A DNA stretch of 64,000 nucleotides from Streptantibioticus ferralitis (lineage in GTDB: Bacteria; Actinomycetota; Actinomycetes; Streptomycetales; Streptomycetaceae). The translations under genes were made by a program, and so were the position numbers. Below, one piece after another: positions 37,373 to 46,865 of the stretch. The notes under the pieces are model-generated. The model saw only the letters and a list, made by a program, of their open reading frames with translations. It searched no databases and was not told the origin of the DNA. Position 1 is the first letter of the stretch, and each line of letters starts with the position of its first letter. The stretch is taken from assembly GCF_029223525.1 (NCBI RefSeq), contig NZ_JARHTQ010000008.1, positions 186,001-250,000 of the forward strand. The letters are read 5' to 3'.

Positions 37373-37546
37373 GTGGCCAAGAACAAGAACAGGAAACAGG
37401 AACGTCGGCAGTCGGAGAGCAGCCGGAGTGCGGCCGAGCGCGGTGCGGAGCAGGCGAAGACCGCCGCGATGGAGGCCCAGCAGGAGGCCATCCCGAACAT
37501 GTCGATCGCGCACAAGGGTCGGCAGAAGCGCTTCGGTCACAACTGA
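37373..37546 (+). CDS. small conserved hydrophilic protein (57 aa)
   Basis: GTG 37373 has AGGAGG nine bases upstream, one of the best ribosome sites in the window, which fixes the start. The sequence is charged (MAKNKNRKQERRQSESSRS, ending SIAHKGRQKRFGHN) with an Ala/Glu-rich middle. There is no hydrophobic core, so it is probably a small RNA- or protein-binding polypeptide. I do not recognise a function. It is convergent with dnaE. Confidence 0.7.
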   Translation: MAKNKNRKQERRQSESSRSAAERGAEQAKTAAMEAQQEAIPNMSIAHKGRQKRFGHN

Positions 37547-37665
37547 CCGCCGCAGCCGACCGCTTCGGCGGGCGGCCCGACCGGCCCGCTCAACCGCCCG
37601 GCCCCGTAAGGCCGTCGAGAGGCGCAGCCGGAAACCCGGGTGCGCCCCTCGTAGTGTGCCGGTGG

Positions 37666-40600
37666 TCAGCTGGCCTGTGAGTTCTGCGCCGCGCCCAGGC
37701 AGGCCGGGCCGAGCAGCGCCTTGAGATCGCCGAACAGCGCGGGGTCGGGGGCGACCCGGTGCCGGTCCAGGCGGAGCACGGTGGTCTTGCGGGCGCCCTG
37801 CAGCCGTACCCGTACCTCGGTGTTGCCCCGGTGGCTGTCGAGCACCTCGCCGAGGCGGGCGACCAGCGGCGGGGTGACCTTGACGGTGGGGATGGAGATG
37901 GTCACCGGGGCGTTGGCGGACGCCTCGGAAAGGTCGGGGACCTGGAGTTCCATCGCCACCAGCCGGGGGACGTCCTCCCGCTTGTCGAGACGGCCCTTGA
38001 CGAAGACCACGGCGTCCTCGATGAGCTGGGTGGAGACCAGTTGGTAGGTGGCGGGGAAGAACATGCAGTCGATGGAGCCCGCCAGGTCCTCGACGGTGGC
38101 GATCGCCCAGGCGTTGCCCTGTTTGGTCATCTTGCGCTGCAGGCCGGAGATGATGCCGCCGATGGTCACGATCGCCCCGTCGGCGTAGTCCCCGCCGGTC
38201 AGCTGGGCGATGGCGGCGTCCGTCTTGTCGTTCAGCACATGCTCGATGCCGAACAGGGGGTGGTCGGAGACGTACAGGCCGAGCATCTCGCGTTCCTGGG
38301 CGAGCAGATACGCCTTGTCCCACTCGATGTCGGAGAAGGTCACATCGAGGCCGAAACCGGGCTCGTCCTTGGCGTCGTCGTCGCCCATACCGCCGAAGAG
38401 GTCGAACTGGCCCTCGGCTTCCTTGCGTTTGACCTGCACCACGTTGTCGATCATCGCTTCGTAGTGCTCGGTCAGACCCCGCCGGGTGTGCCCCATCTCG
38501 TCGAACGCGCCCGCCTTGATCAGCGATTCAACGGTCCGCTTGTTGCACACCACCGCCTCGACCTTGTCCAGGAAGTCCGGGAACGAGGTGTACTTCCCCT
38601 TGGCCTTGCGGCAACGGATGATCGAATCCACCACGTTCGCACCGACGTTGCGTACCGCGGTGAGGCCGAAGAGGATCACGTCATCACCCTGCGCGGTGAA
38701 GTTCGCATCCGACTCATTGACGTTCGGCGGCAGCACCCTGATACCCATACGACGGCACTCGTTCAGGTAGATCGCCGACTTGTCCTTGTCGTCCCGCACC
38801 GAGGTCAGCAGCGCGGACATGTACTCGGCCGGGTAGTTGGCCTTCAGATACGCGGTCCAGTAGGTGACCAGCCCGTACGCCGAGGAGTGCGCCTTGTTGA
38901 ACGCGTATCCGGCGAACGGGACCAGGACGTCCCACACCGCCTGGATCGCCGCGTCGGAGAAGCCCTTGGCCCGCGCGCCCTCCCGGAACGGGATGAACTC
39001 CTTGTCCAGGACCTCCTGCTTCTTCTTGCCCATCGCCCGGCGCAGCAGGTCGGCCTGGCCGAGCGAGTACCCGGCGAGCACCTGGGCAGCCTTCTGCACC
39101 TGCTCCTGATACACGATCAGGCCGTAGGTGATGTCGAGGACCTCCTTGAGGGGCTCCTCGAGCTCCGGGTGGATCGGGGTGATCTCCTGCTGCTTGTTCT
39201 TGCGCAGCGCGTAGTTGATGTGCGAGTTCATGCCCATCGGCCCCGGCCGGTACAGGGCCGAAACCGCGGAGATGTCCTCGAAGTTGTCGGGCTTCATCAT
39301 GCGCAGCAGGGAGCGCATCGGCCCACCGTCGAACTGGAAGACACCCAACGTGTCGCCGCGGCACAGCAGTTCGTAGGTCTTCGGGTCGTCGAGCGGCAGC
39401 GAGAGCAACTCGATGTCGATGCCCTTGTTGGCCTTGATGAGCTTGACCGCGTCATCCATGATCGTCAGGTTGCGCAGGCCCAGGAAGTCCATCTTCAGCA
39501 GGCCGAGCGACTCGCAGGTGGGGTAGTCCCACTGCGTGATGGTGACGCCGTCGCTGTGCCTGACCCAGACCGGGATGTGCTCGGTGATGGTCTCGCTGGA
39601 CATGATCACGCCCGCGGCGTGCACGCCCATCTGCCGGACCAGGCCCTCGACGCCGCGGGCGGTGTCGATCACCTTCTTCACATCCGGCTCGTTCTCGTAC
39701 ATGCCCCGGACCTCGCCCGCCTCGCCGTAGCGCGGGTGCTGCGGGTCGAGGATGCCGGACAGCGGGATGCCCTTGCCGAGGACGTCGGCGGGCATCGCCT
39801 TGGTGATGCGGTCGCCCATCGCGTACGGGTAGCCCAGCACCCGCGCGGAGTCCTTGATCGCGTTCTTCGCCTTGATGGTGCCGTAGGTGCCGATCATGGC
39901 GACCTTGTCGGCGCCGTACTTCTCGGTGACGTACCGGATCACCTCGGCGCGCCGACGTTCGTCGAAGTCGATGTCGACATCGGGCATGGAGACGCGCTCG
40001 GGGTTGAGGAACCGCTCGAAGATCAGCCCGTGCTCGATCGGATCGAGGTCGGTGATGCCCATCGCGTACGAGACGATCGAACCGGCCGCCGAACCTCGGC
40101 CGGGGCCCACCGCGATGCCGTTGTTCTTCGCCCACATGATGAAGTCGGCGACGACCAGGAAGTACCCCGGGAACCCCATCTGGATGATGATGTCCATCTC
40201 GTACTCGGCCTGCTTCTGCCGGTCCTCGGGGACACCCCCGGGGTAGCGGCGGGCCATGCCCCGCTTGACCTCCTCGCGGAACCAGGTCACCTCGGTGTAC
40301 CCCTCGGGCACGTCGAAGCGCGGCATCAGGTCGCGTTTTTCGAACCAGCCCGTGGTGTCGACCTGCTCGGCGACCAGCAGGGTGTTGGCGCAGCCCTCCT
40401 GCCAGGCGTCGGAGGAGTCGATGGCGTACATCTCGTCGGCCGTCTTCAGGTAGTAGCCGGTGCCGTCGAACTTGAAGCGGTCGGGGTCGGTGAGGTTCTT
40501 GCCGGTCTGGATGCACAGCAGCGCGTCGTGCGCGTCGGCCTCGTGCGCATACGTGTAGTGCGAGTCATTGGTCACGATCGGGCGGATGCCGAGCTTCTTG

Positions 40601-41226
40601 CCGATCTCCAGAAGCCCGTCGCGGACCCGCCGCTCGATCTCGATGCCGTGGTCCATCAGCTCCAGGAAGTACCGGTCCTTGCCGAAGATGTCCTGGTAGT
40701 CGGCGGCGGCCCTGACCGCCTCGTCGAACTGCCCGAGCCGCAGCCGGGTCTGCACCTCACCGGACGGGCAGCCGGTGGACGCGATCAGCCCCTCCGACCA
40801 CTGGGAGATGGTCTCCTTGTCCATCCGCGGCCACTTCTGCAGCCAGCCCTCGGCGTACGCGTCGGAGGAGAGCCGGAACAGGTTGTGCAGACCGGTTTTG
40901 CTCGCCGCCCAGATCGTCTTGTGGGTGTAACCACCGGAGCCGGAGACGTCGTCGCGCTTCTGGTGCGGCTGGCCCCACTGGACCTTGCGCTTGTTGCGCC
41001 GCGACTCGGGCGCCACATAGGCCTCGATGCCGATGATCGGAGTGATCCCCGCGCCGGTCGCCTGCTGGTAGAAGTCGTACGCGCCGTGCAGGTTGCCGTG
41101 ATCGGTCATGGCGATGTGCGACATGCCCATCTCCTGGCACGCATTGAACATGTCCTTCAACCGCGCCGCCCCGTCCAGCAGGGAGTACTGGGTGTGGACG
41201 TGCAGGTGCGTGAAGGTCTTGGCCAC
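37666..41226 (-). CDS. dnaE: DNA polymerase III alpha subunit (DnaE1)
   Basis: About 1186 aa. Chromosomal replicase. The N-terminal PHP domain starts FTHLHVHTQYSLLDGAA and keeps its His and Asp ligands. The polymerase palm has GPGRGSAAGSIVSYA and the catalytic PDVDIDFDERRR (residue about 412). The C-terminal OB fold has GAIVTIGGIISGLQRKMTKQGNAWA. GTG 41226 is favoured because GGAGGT lies about 10 bases before it; GTG 41238 is the alternative. TAGACT at 41273-41268 (minus strand) could be its -10 box. Confidence 0.96.
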   Translation of the reverse strand: MAKTFTHLHVHTQYSLLDGAARLKDMFNACQEMGMSHIAMTDHGNLHGAYDFYQQATGAGITPIIGIEAYVAPESRRNKRKVQWGQPHQKRDDVSGSGGYTHKTIWAASKTGLHNLFRLSSDAYAEGWLQKWPRMDKETISQWSEGLIASTGCPSGEVQTRLRLGQFDEAVRAAADYQDIFGKDRYFLELMDHGIEIERRVRDGLLEIGKKLGIRPIVTNDSHYTYAHEADAHDALLCIQTGKNLTDPDRFKFDGTGYYLKTADEMYAIDSSDAWQEGCANTLLVAEQVDTTGWFEKRDLMPRFDVPEGYTEVTWFREEVKRGMARRYPGGVPEDRQKQAEYEMDIIIQMGFPGYFLVVADFIMWAKNNGIAVGPGRGSAAGSIVSYAMGITDLDPIEHGLIFERFLNPERVSMPDVDIDFDERRRAEVIRYVTEKYGADKVAMIGTYGTIKAKNAIKDSARVLGYPYAMGDRITKAMPADVLGKGIPLSGILDPQHPRYGEAGEVRGMYENEPDVKKVIDTARGVEGLVRQMGVHAAGVIMSSETITEHIPVWVRHSDGVTITQWDYPTCESLGLLKMDFLGLRNLTIMDDAVKLIKANKGIDIELLSLPLDDPKTYELLCRGDTLGVFQFDGGPMRSLLRMMKPDNFEDISAVSALYRPGPMGMNSHINYALRKNKQQEITPIHPELEEPLKEVLDITYGLIVYQEQVQKAAQVLAGYSLGQADLLRRAMGKKKQEVLDKEFIPFREGARAKGFSDAAIQAVWDVLVPFAGYAFNKAHSSAYGLVTYWTAYLKANYPAEYMSALLTSVRDDKDKSAIYLNECRRMGIRVLPPNVNESDANFTAQGDDVILFGLTAVRNVGANVVDSIIRCRKAKGKYTSFPDFLDKVEAVVCNKRTVESLIKAGAFDEMGHTRRGLTEHYEAMIDNVVQVKRKEAEGQFDLFGGMGDDDAKDEPGFGLDVTFSDIEWDKAYLLAQEREMLGLYVSDHPLFGIEHVLNDKTDAAIAQLTGGDYADGAIVTIGGIISGLQRKMTKQGNAWAIATVEDLAGSIDCMFFPATYQLVSTQLIEDAVVFVKGRLDKREDVPRLVAMELQVPDLSEASANAPVTISIPTVKVTPPLVARLGEVLDSHRGNTEVRVRLQGARKTTVLRLDRHRVAPDPALFGDLKALLGPACLGAAQNSQAS

Positions 41227-41361
41227 GGTGCGGGACACCTCCGGTGGGAGCTTTGGGAGAGGTGGAAAGTCTAGTCCGCGGCACTGACAGCAGGGGCCCG
41301 CTCATATCGTTGCGCGACCTTTAGGCGCCGCATACGGATTCCCGTGGCACACTCTGGCCTC

Positions 41362-42018
41362 ATGGAGGGGACTGCACACTTCAGGGCGGCGCGCGCCGCG
41401 CTGTTCGCCGCGCTGTGCGTCACCCTCTCCACCACCTCGCACGTCCTGCTGTCGCGGCTGCCGCTGCCGCTGCCCACGGTGGCGTTCGCCTTCCTCGGCA
41501 TGTTCGCGCTCGCCTATGCGCTCGCCGGCCGGGAGCGCGGCTTCTGGCCGATCACCTCGCTGCTGGTGCCGCTGGAGCTGGCCGCCGACACCGTGTTCAC
41601 CACCGGCCAGCACACCTGCTACGGACCGTCCGGCGGCCCGGTCACCGGCGCGCTGCGGTCCTTCGGCGCCGATGTGATCTGCGACGGCGGCCGGGTCGGC
41701 ACCCCGCTGGCCGGCGCCGGGCTGCCGGTCGCCGACCCGGCGCTGCCGTGGCTGCTGCTCGCCGCACATGTCGCCGTGGGGCTGCTCGCCTCATGGTGGC
41801 TGCGGCGCGGTGAGGCGGCGCTGTACCAACTGCTGCGCGCCACCGCTTCGTTGGCGTTCCGCCCGCTGACCCGGGCGGCCACGGTGCTGTGCGCCTACGT
41901 CGCCGGACCGGCCCGGCCGCGCGCGCGGCGGCCGGAGGCCCGGGCGGCCGTGCCGGTACCGCCACTCCTGCTGCACTCCGTCGTACGTCGCGGCCCGCCG
42001 CGCCCGGCCGCGGTCTGA
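41362..42018 (+). CDS. conserved membrane protein of unknown function
   Basis: About 218 aa from ATG 41362 (GTG 41344 is in frame upstream; neither has a ribosome site). It has four predicted helices (residues about 11-30, 39-57, 66-84 and 132-152). The extracytoplasmic loop TVFTTGQHTCYGPSGGP ... VICDGGRVG carries two Cys that may pair. The Arg/Pro-rich C-terminal tail is cytoplasmic. It diverges from dnaE and precedes a DsbA-like gene, which may be relevant to its Cys pair (inference). Confidence 0.65.
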   Translation: MEGTAHFRAARAALFAALCVTLSTTSHVLLSRLPLPLPTVAFAFLGMFALAYALAGRERGFWPITSLLVPLELAADTVFTTGQHTCYGPSGGPVTGALRSFGADVICDGGRVGTPLAGAGLPVADPALPWLLLAAHVAVGLLASWWLRRGEAALYQLLRATASLAFRPLTRAATVLCAYVAGPARPRARRPEARAAVPVPPLLLHSVVRRGPPRPAAV

Positions 42019-42090
42019 CCCTGCCGTCGGGCCGCCGCACCGGGCCACGCAGCACGTACATCCACCACCGTGACGGAGAAGCGGATCACC

Positions 42091-42900
42091 ATGAGCAGCA
42101 AGAACTCCTGGGAGAACAAGGCGTCAGCGCGTGAGCGTCTGAAGGCCGAGCGTGAGCGGCAGGCGAAGCGGGACAAGCTCCGCCGCCAGCTCATCGCGGG
42201 CGGCGCGGTCGTCGCCGCCCTCGCGATAGCGGGCGGCATCGCCGTGGCCGTCTCGAATTCGGGCAGCCCCAGCAAGCCGCTGGTGCTGCCCGCCAACACC
42301 TCGGGGCCGAACGGCACGACGGTGATCTACGGCAACAAGAACGCCCAGCACACCCTGAGCCTCTACGAGGACCCGCGCTGCCCGGTCTGCGCCCTGTTCG
42401 AGCAGACGGACGGCAAGGACGTGCTCCAGGGCGCGCAGGACGGCCGGTACAAGATCCAGTACACCTTCGGCACCTTCCTCGACCAGGGCGCCAGCCCCGG
42501 CACCGGCTCCATGCACGCGCTCAGCGCCCTGGGCGCGGCGCTCAACGTGAGCACGGACGCGTTCGTCAAGTTCCACACCGCGCTGTACACCCAGGCCAAC
42601 CACCCGCAGGAGACGACCGACAAGTTCAGCGACAACAGCTACCTGTTCAAGATCTCCGACCAGGTTCCGGAGCTGAAGGGCAACGCCGCCTTCCAGAAGG
42701 CGGTCAAGGACGGCACGTACGACGCGTGGGCGAAGAAGATGTCCGACTCCTTCAACAGCAGCGGTGTCCAGGCCACCCCCACCGCCAAGCTCGACAACAA
42801 GGACTTCCCGGTGGCCGGTAACGCCTTCCCGCAGACCGGTGTGATCACCTCCGCCCAGCTGGCGGCGGCCTTCGACAAGGCGCTCGGCCCCAAGAAGTAG
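42091..42900 (+). CDS. membrane-anchored DsbA-like thioredoxin-fold protein (second copy)
   Basis: 269 aa from ATG 42091 (MSSKNSWENKASARERLK). The charged N-terminus and single helix (LIAGGAVVAALAIAGGIAVAV) are closely similar to the protein at 10761. The active site is CPVC (YEDPRCPVCALFEQ, residue about 100), and the cis-Pro region QATPTAKLDNK. It is expected to act outside the membrane in disulfide formation. The two genes in this window are clear paralogues with different dipeptides between the cysteines (PV here, PA there). Confidence 0.85.
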   Translation: MSSKNSWENKASARERLKAERERQAKRDKLRRQLIAGGAVVAALAIAGGIAVAVSNSGSPSKPLVLPANTSGPNGTTVIYGNKNAQHTLSLYEDPRCPVCALFEQTDGKDVLQGAQDGRYKIQYTFGTFLDQGASPGTGSMHALSALGAALNVSTDAFVKFHTALYTQANHPQETTDKFSDNSYLFKISDQVPELKGNAAFQKAVKDGTYDAWAKKMSDSFNSSGVQATPTAKLDNKDFPVAGNAFPQTGVITSAQLAAAFDKALGPKK

Positions 42901-42907
42901 CGGGCGG

Positions 42908-43471
42908 CTACAGCTCGGCGAGGAAGGACAGGGCCGTGGACCAGGTGCGCTCCGCGGCCTCCTCGTCCCAGTCCGGCAGGTCGGGGTCGGTGTAGAGGTG
43001 GCCCGCGCCGCGGTAGCGGTGCACCTCGACATCGGCGCCGGCCCGCCGCATCCGCAGGTACCACGCGTTCAGCCAGTCGTCGGGCTCGAACGGATCCGGC
43101 TCGGCGACGTGGAGTTGTACGGGGATATCGGTCGCGGCATCGTCCGCGATGTCCGAGGTGCCGTGCAGCAGCAGAAGGCCGCGGGCCTTCTCGTCGGCCA
43201 GGGCCAGGTTCTGCGCGATGGATCCGCCGAGCGAGAAGCCCGCGTACACCAGCCCGTCCGCGGAGTGTGGCGCCGCGGCGGCGACGGCCCGCCTCAGCAG
43301 TTCCTCGCGGCCGATCTCGTCCTTGATCGCCATTCCGTCCGTGACCGTGTCGGCGGTCCTGCCGTCGAACAGGTCCGGGACCACCACCTCGTGTCCGGCG
43401 GCACGCAGCCGGTCGGCCGCCGCGTGCACCGCGGGCCGCAGCCCGTACGTGGAGTGGAACAGGACGATCAC
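42908..43471 (-). CDS. dienelactone hydrolase-family protein
   Basis: About 187 aa from GTG 43471 (MIVLFHSTYGLRPAV); ATG 43489 is an alternative. It has the alpha/beta hydrolase fold with the nucleophile elbow YAGFSLGGS near residue 81, where Ser replaces the Cys of classical dienelactone hydrolases. Asp (VAEPDPFEPDDW) and His (GAGHLYTDPD) complete a triad. The substrate is unknown; the Ser suggests an esterase-like reaction. It is convergent with the DsbA-like gene, 7 bp apart. Confidence 0.85.
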   Translation of the reverse strand: MIVLFHSTYGLRPAVHAAADRLRAAGHEVVVPDLFDGRTADTVTDGMAIKDEIGREELLRRAVAAAAPHSADGLVYAGFSLGGSIAQNLALADEKARGLLLLHGTSDIADDAATDIPVQLHVAEPDPFEPDDWLNAWYLRMRRAGADVEVHRYRGAGHLYTDPDLPDWDEEAAERTWSTALSFLAEL

Positions 43472-43645
43472 TGGGCGTCCGGGGGGCATCCCCCCGGAAA
43501 AGACGGTAGCGGCAGCCAATGTGGTGAGCTTCCTCGCGTGGGCGGACGGCGTACACGCACCATCGTGCCAGTTACCCTCGGAGTGGCATCCGCAGCCGCG
43601 CACCAGTGCCGACTGCCGACGCCGACGAGTCCGAGGAAGGCCGAT

Positions 43646-44758
43646 ATGGAGACCGTGCTGCGACCGGTGATCGTGGCCGGAAGCGCCATCGTCATCACCC
43701 TGGCAGTGAGCTGGGCCGTGGACCGGATGCTGCGAAGGATCGACGCCCGGCGCCCGGACAACCCGCTGTGGCATCTGCTGCGCCGGTGCCGCTGGCCGTT
43801 GCGGATCGCGCTGTGCGCCAGTCTGCTGCTGGGCAGTTACAGCGCGGCGCACATCGGGCGCGGCCATGAGACGGGCATCAACCGGGCGCTGGCTCTGGTG
43901 CTCATCGGCGCGCTCGCCTGGCTGGTCGTCCGGGTCAGCACGGCCGTGGTCGAGTCGAGTTACGCCCGCTATGCGGCCACTTCGCAGGACGCCGCCCGGG
44001 TGCGGCGGGTGCGTACCCAGGTGACGGTGATCCAGCGGGTGGTCACGGCGGCCGTGGGTGTGGTCGCGGCGGCCGTGATGCTGATGCAGATCCCGGCCAT
44101 GCAGGCGGTGGGCACATCCGTGCTGGCCTCGGCGGGTGTGATCGCCGCTGTCGCCGGTATCGCCGCCCAGTCCACGCTGGGCAATCTCTTCGCCGGGCTG
44201 CAGATCGCCTTCGGCGACATGGTCCGGCTCGGCGACACCGTGGTGGTCGAGGGCGAGTGGGGCACGGTCGAGGAGATCACGCTGACGTATCTGGTGGTCA
44301 ACACCTGGGACGAGCGCCGGATCACCATGCCGGTGTCGTACTTCACCAGCCACCCGTTCCAGAACTGGTCGCGCGGCAGCGCCCAACTGACCGGCACGGT
44401 CTTCCTCCATCTCGACCACGCCACCCCCATCGACCTGCTGCGTGAGCACCTCTACCAGGTGCTCAAGGACTGCGAGCAGTGGGACGGCCGGGCCTGGAGT
44501 CTGGTGGTCACCGACACCACGCCGAGCACGATCCAGGTGCGGGCGCTGGCCACCGCCAAGGACGCCGCCGACATCTGGACCCTGCGCTGCACGATCCGGG
44601 AGCGGCTGATCGACTGGTTGCGGCGGGAGCACCCGTACTCCCTGCCGAGGATCAACACCGCGCCCGCGCCCGGGCTTTCCTCGGCTCCCGACCGCGGCGT
44701 GTCGGCCGGGCCGCGCCCCGACGACATCGGCCCGGGGCCCGGCGCGCCCAACGGCTGA
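43646..44758 (+). CDS. mechanosensitive ion channel family protein (MscS type)
   Basis: 370 aa from ATG 43646 with GGAAGG upstream. Helices lie near residues 5-24, 48-68, 80-98 and 130-150. The pore helix and beta domain carry the MscS signature (SVLASAGVIAAVAGIAAQSTLGNLFAGLQIAFGD, then VRLGDTVVVEGEWGTVEEITLTYLVV). The cytoplasmic C-terminus ends in a Pro/Gly-rich tail. It is expected to open under membrane tension after osmotic downshift. Confidence 0.9.
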   Translation: METVLRPVIVAGSAIVITLAVSWAVDRMLRRIDARRPDNPLWHLLRRCRWPLRIALCASLLLGSYSAAHIGRGHETGINRALALVLIGALAWLVVRVSTAVVESSYARYAATSQDAARVRRVRTQVTVIQRVVTAAVGVVAAAVMLMQIPAMQAVGTSVLASAGVIAAVAGIAAQSTLGNLFAGLQIAFGDMVRLGDTVVVEGEWGTVEEITLTYLVVNTWDERRITMPVSYFTSHPFQNWSRGSAQLTGTVFLHLDHATPIDLLREHLYQVLKDCEQWDGRAWSLVVTDTTPSTIQVRALATAKDAADIWTLRCTIRERLIDWLRREHPYSLPRINTAPAPGLSSAPDRGVSAGPRPDDIGPGPGAPNG

Positions 44759-44850
44759 CGGCTGTCTCCGGCGGAGGGCACGCACACTTGGGCGGCTCGC
44801 CGCCGGCGCCGAACCAGCCGCGCCCCGGAGAGAAACCGTCCGAGGTCCCG

Positions 44851-45290
44851 TCAGTGCAGGCTGCGGACGTCGAGATGGCGTAGGACGCGGTCGACCACCT
44901 CCGGGTCGAAGCCCGGCCGGCTACGGGCCACGAGTACGGCCCGCCGGGCGGCGGACATCATCTCGTTGTGCACCCGGCGGATGTGCCGCCGGCGCGTGAC
45001 CCGCTGCTTGACCGCCTCGCGCCGCTCGGTGCCGACCATGTCCGGGCTGATCCGCGCCCCGATGTCGTAGGCACGCCGGGGGCGGCGTAGATCAGCGGGG
45101 GCGGCGCCAGCGGCAGGATCAGCCCGGGGCGGATGGCGACGTTCGGTACGAACGGCAACACCGCCAGCACGCCCCCGAGCAGCGTCATCAGCACCGGGGA
45201 CGGCAGCCCGAGCCGCTCTCCCACCGGGACCATGCCAAGGGTCCCGAGCAGCAGGATGAACAGCAGGGCGAGCCGGTCCACGGACGGCAC
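44851..45290 (-). pseudogene. decayed Na+/H+ antiporter (CPA1/NhaP type), internal deletion and frameshift
   Basis: From GTG 45290 the frame encodes an antiporter start (MPSVDRLALLFILLLG, VGERLGLPSPVLMTLLGG, PFVPNVAIRPGLILPL, PPLIYAA). It then breaks at about 45086 into unrelated sequence. The usual C-terminal end appears in a different frame downstream (AVKQRVTRRRHIRRVHNEMM ... DPEVVDRVLRHLDVRSLH, to 44851). About 60 N-terminal and 75 C-terminal residues remain of a protein normally over 500 aa. Nearly all membrane helices are gone, so it cannot transport. Confidence 0.8.
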
Positions 45291-45395
45291 GCTCCCGGAG
45301 TCGAGATCTGGCGTCAGCCGCCTTCAGCGTGCCACGAGCCACTGACAATCCGGATCCTGAGCCCGTTTCAGGACCCGAGCGTCACATCGCCCGGC

Positions 45396-45881
45396 TCACA
45401 GGGTGCGGCGCATCGCCTGGTGCGGAATCCCGCTTCCCTCGTCGAACTCCGGCCCGTACGCGGTGTATCCGAGCCGCTGGTAGAAACCGAGGGCGTGCGT
45501 CTGCGCCTCCAGATAGATCCCGGTGAGACCGAGTCGGCGCGCCTCGTCCTCCACCGCGCGTACCAGCGCGGCGCCCAGACCGGTGCCGCGGGCGGACTTG
45601 GCCACGGCCAGCCGCCCGAGTACCGCGGTCAGGTCGTCGTCCACCGCCGCCGGGTACTTCCGGCGCGCGACGGCGCCGTGCAGGATGCGGACGGTGCCCG
45701 CCGGACGCCCGTCCTGGGCACCGGTGGCGAGCAGATGGACGGCGTGCGCGTCGTACGCGTCCATCTCCACGCTCTCCGGAACGCCCTGCTCGGCCACGAA
45801 CACCTCGCGGCGGACGGCGAAGCAGCCGTCCATCTCCGGCTCGCCCGCGACCTCGATCCGGTAGCGCTGAGGGTCCGTCAT
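45396..45881 (-). CDS. GNAT-family N-acetyltransferase
   Basis: 161 aa from ATG 45881, overlapping the stop of the pseudouridine synthase gene by 4 bases. [22 protein letters not shown] is the ElaA-like start. The acetyl-CoA loop is [21 protein letters not shown] (residue about 95), and [21 protein letters not shown] is the C-terminal GNAT strand and helix. The substrate is unknown. It is co-transcribed with the rluA-type gene. Confidence 0.9.
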   Translation of the reverse strand: MTDPQRYRIEVAGEPEMDGCFAVRREVFVAEQGVPESVEMDAYDAHAVHLLATGAQDGRPAGTVRILHGAVARRKYPAAVDDDLTAVLGRLAVAKSARGTGLGAALVRAVEDEARRLGLTGIYLEAQTHALGFYQRLGYTAYGPEFDEGSGIPHQAMRRTL

Positions 45882-46819
45882 GCGCTGTCCGCCCGTACCG
45901 TGTCCAGCGCGTGCTGGAGGTCGGCCGGATAGGGGGCGTCGAACTCCACCCAGCGGCCGTCGGCCGGGTGCTCGAAACCGAGGCGCACCGCGTGCAGCCA
46001 CTGGCGGGTGAGCTTCAGCCGCTTGGCGAGCGTCGGGTCGGCGCCATAGGTCAGATCGCCGACGCAGGGGTGGCGGTGCGCGGACATGTGGACCCGGATC
46101 TGGTGGGTGCGGCCGGTCTCCAGCTTGATGTCGAGCAGGCTGGCGGCGCGGAACGCCTCGATGAGGTCGTAGTGGGTCACGCTGGGCTTGCCCTCGGCGA
46201 CGACCGCCCACTTGTAGTCGTGGTTCGGGTGGCGTCCGATCGGCGCGTCGATGGTGCCGCTGAGCGGGTCGGGGTGGCCCTGCACCAGCGCGTGGTAGCG
46301 CTTGTCGACGGTGCGCTCCCGGAACTGCTGCTTGAGCAGGGTGTACGCCCGCTCGGACTTGGCGACGACCATCAGCCCAGAGGTGCCGACGTCGAGGCGG
46401 TGCACGATGCCCTGGCGCTCGGCGGCGCCCGACGTGGAGATCCGGTACCCGGCCGCGGCGAGGCCGCCGATCACGGTCGGCCCGGTCCACCCCGGGCTGG
46501 GGTGCGCCGCAACTCCGACCGGCTTGATGATCACGACGACGTCATCGTCATCGTGGATGATCTCCATGCCCTCGACCGGCTCGGCGACGATCCGTACCGG
46601 CGCCGCGGGCGCGGGCATCTCGACCTCGAGCCACGCCCCGCCTCGCACCCGGTCGGACTTCCCGGCGGCGGCGCCATCCACCCGTACCTTGCCGTCAGCG
46701 GCCAGCTCGGCCGCCTTCGTACGGGAAAAGCCGAACATACGGGCCAGCGCGGCGTCTACCCGCTCGCCCTCCAGGCCGTCGGGTACCGGGAGAGTGCGGG
46801 TCTCGGGAAGGGTGCTCAC
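45878..46819 (-). CDS. RluA-family pseudouridine synthase
   Basis: 313 aa from GTG 46819 ([18 protein letters not shown]). The N-terminal S4 RNA-binding domain ([30 protein letters not shown]) is followed by the catalytic domain with [16 protein letters not shown], where the Asp is the catalytic residue, and [11 protein letters not shown]. It is RluD-like in layout, so 23S rRNA helix 69 is the probable target (inference). It lies 46 bp after lspA, an arrangement common in bacteria. Confidence 0.92.
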   Translation of the reverse strand: MSTLPETRTLPVPDGLEGERVDAALARMFGFSRTKAAELAADGKVRVDGAAAGKSDRVRGGAWLEVEMPAPAAPVRIVAEPVEGMEIIHDDDDVVVIIKPVGVAAHPSPGWTGPTVIGGLAAAGYRISTSGAAERQGIVHRLDVGTSGLMVVAKSERAYTLLKQQFRERTVDKRYHALVQGHPDPLSGTIDAPIGRHPNHDYKWAVVAEGKPSVTHYDLIEAFRAASLLDIKLETGRTHQIRVHMSAHRHPCVGDLTYGADPTLAKRLKLTRQWLHAVRLGFEHPADGRWVEFDAPYPADLQHALDTVRADSA

Positions 46820-46865
46820 CCGATCGAGTATGCCGGACCGGGCGGGCACCCCGGTCCACGGGCCG

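Noticed and set aside
37547-37665. Terminator between the small 57-aa gene and dnaE
   Set aside because: Partial complementarity (GAGGCGCA with TGCGCCCCTC) is imperfect and no long stem is present, so it was not listed.
37759-41274. A 1,171-codon open frame antisense to dnaE
   Set aside because: Same compositional artefact; dnaE matches its family over its full length.
44851-45348. Intact small membrane gene at the antiporter locus
   Set aside because: The two open frames there are the two ends of one antiporter in different frames; neither is complete.
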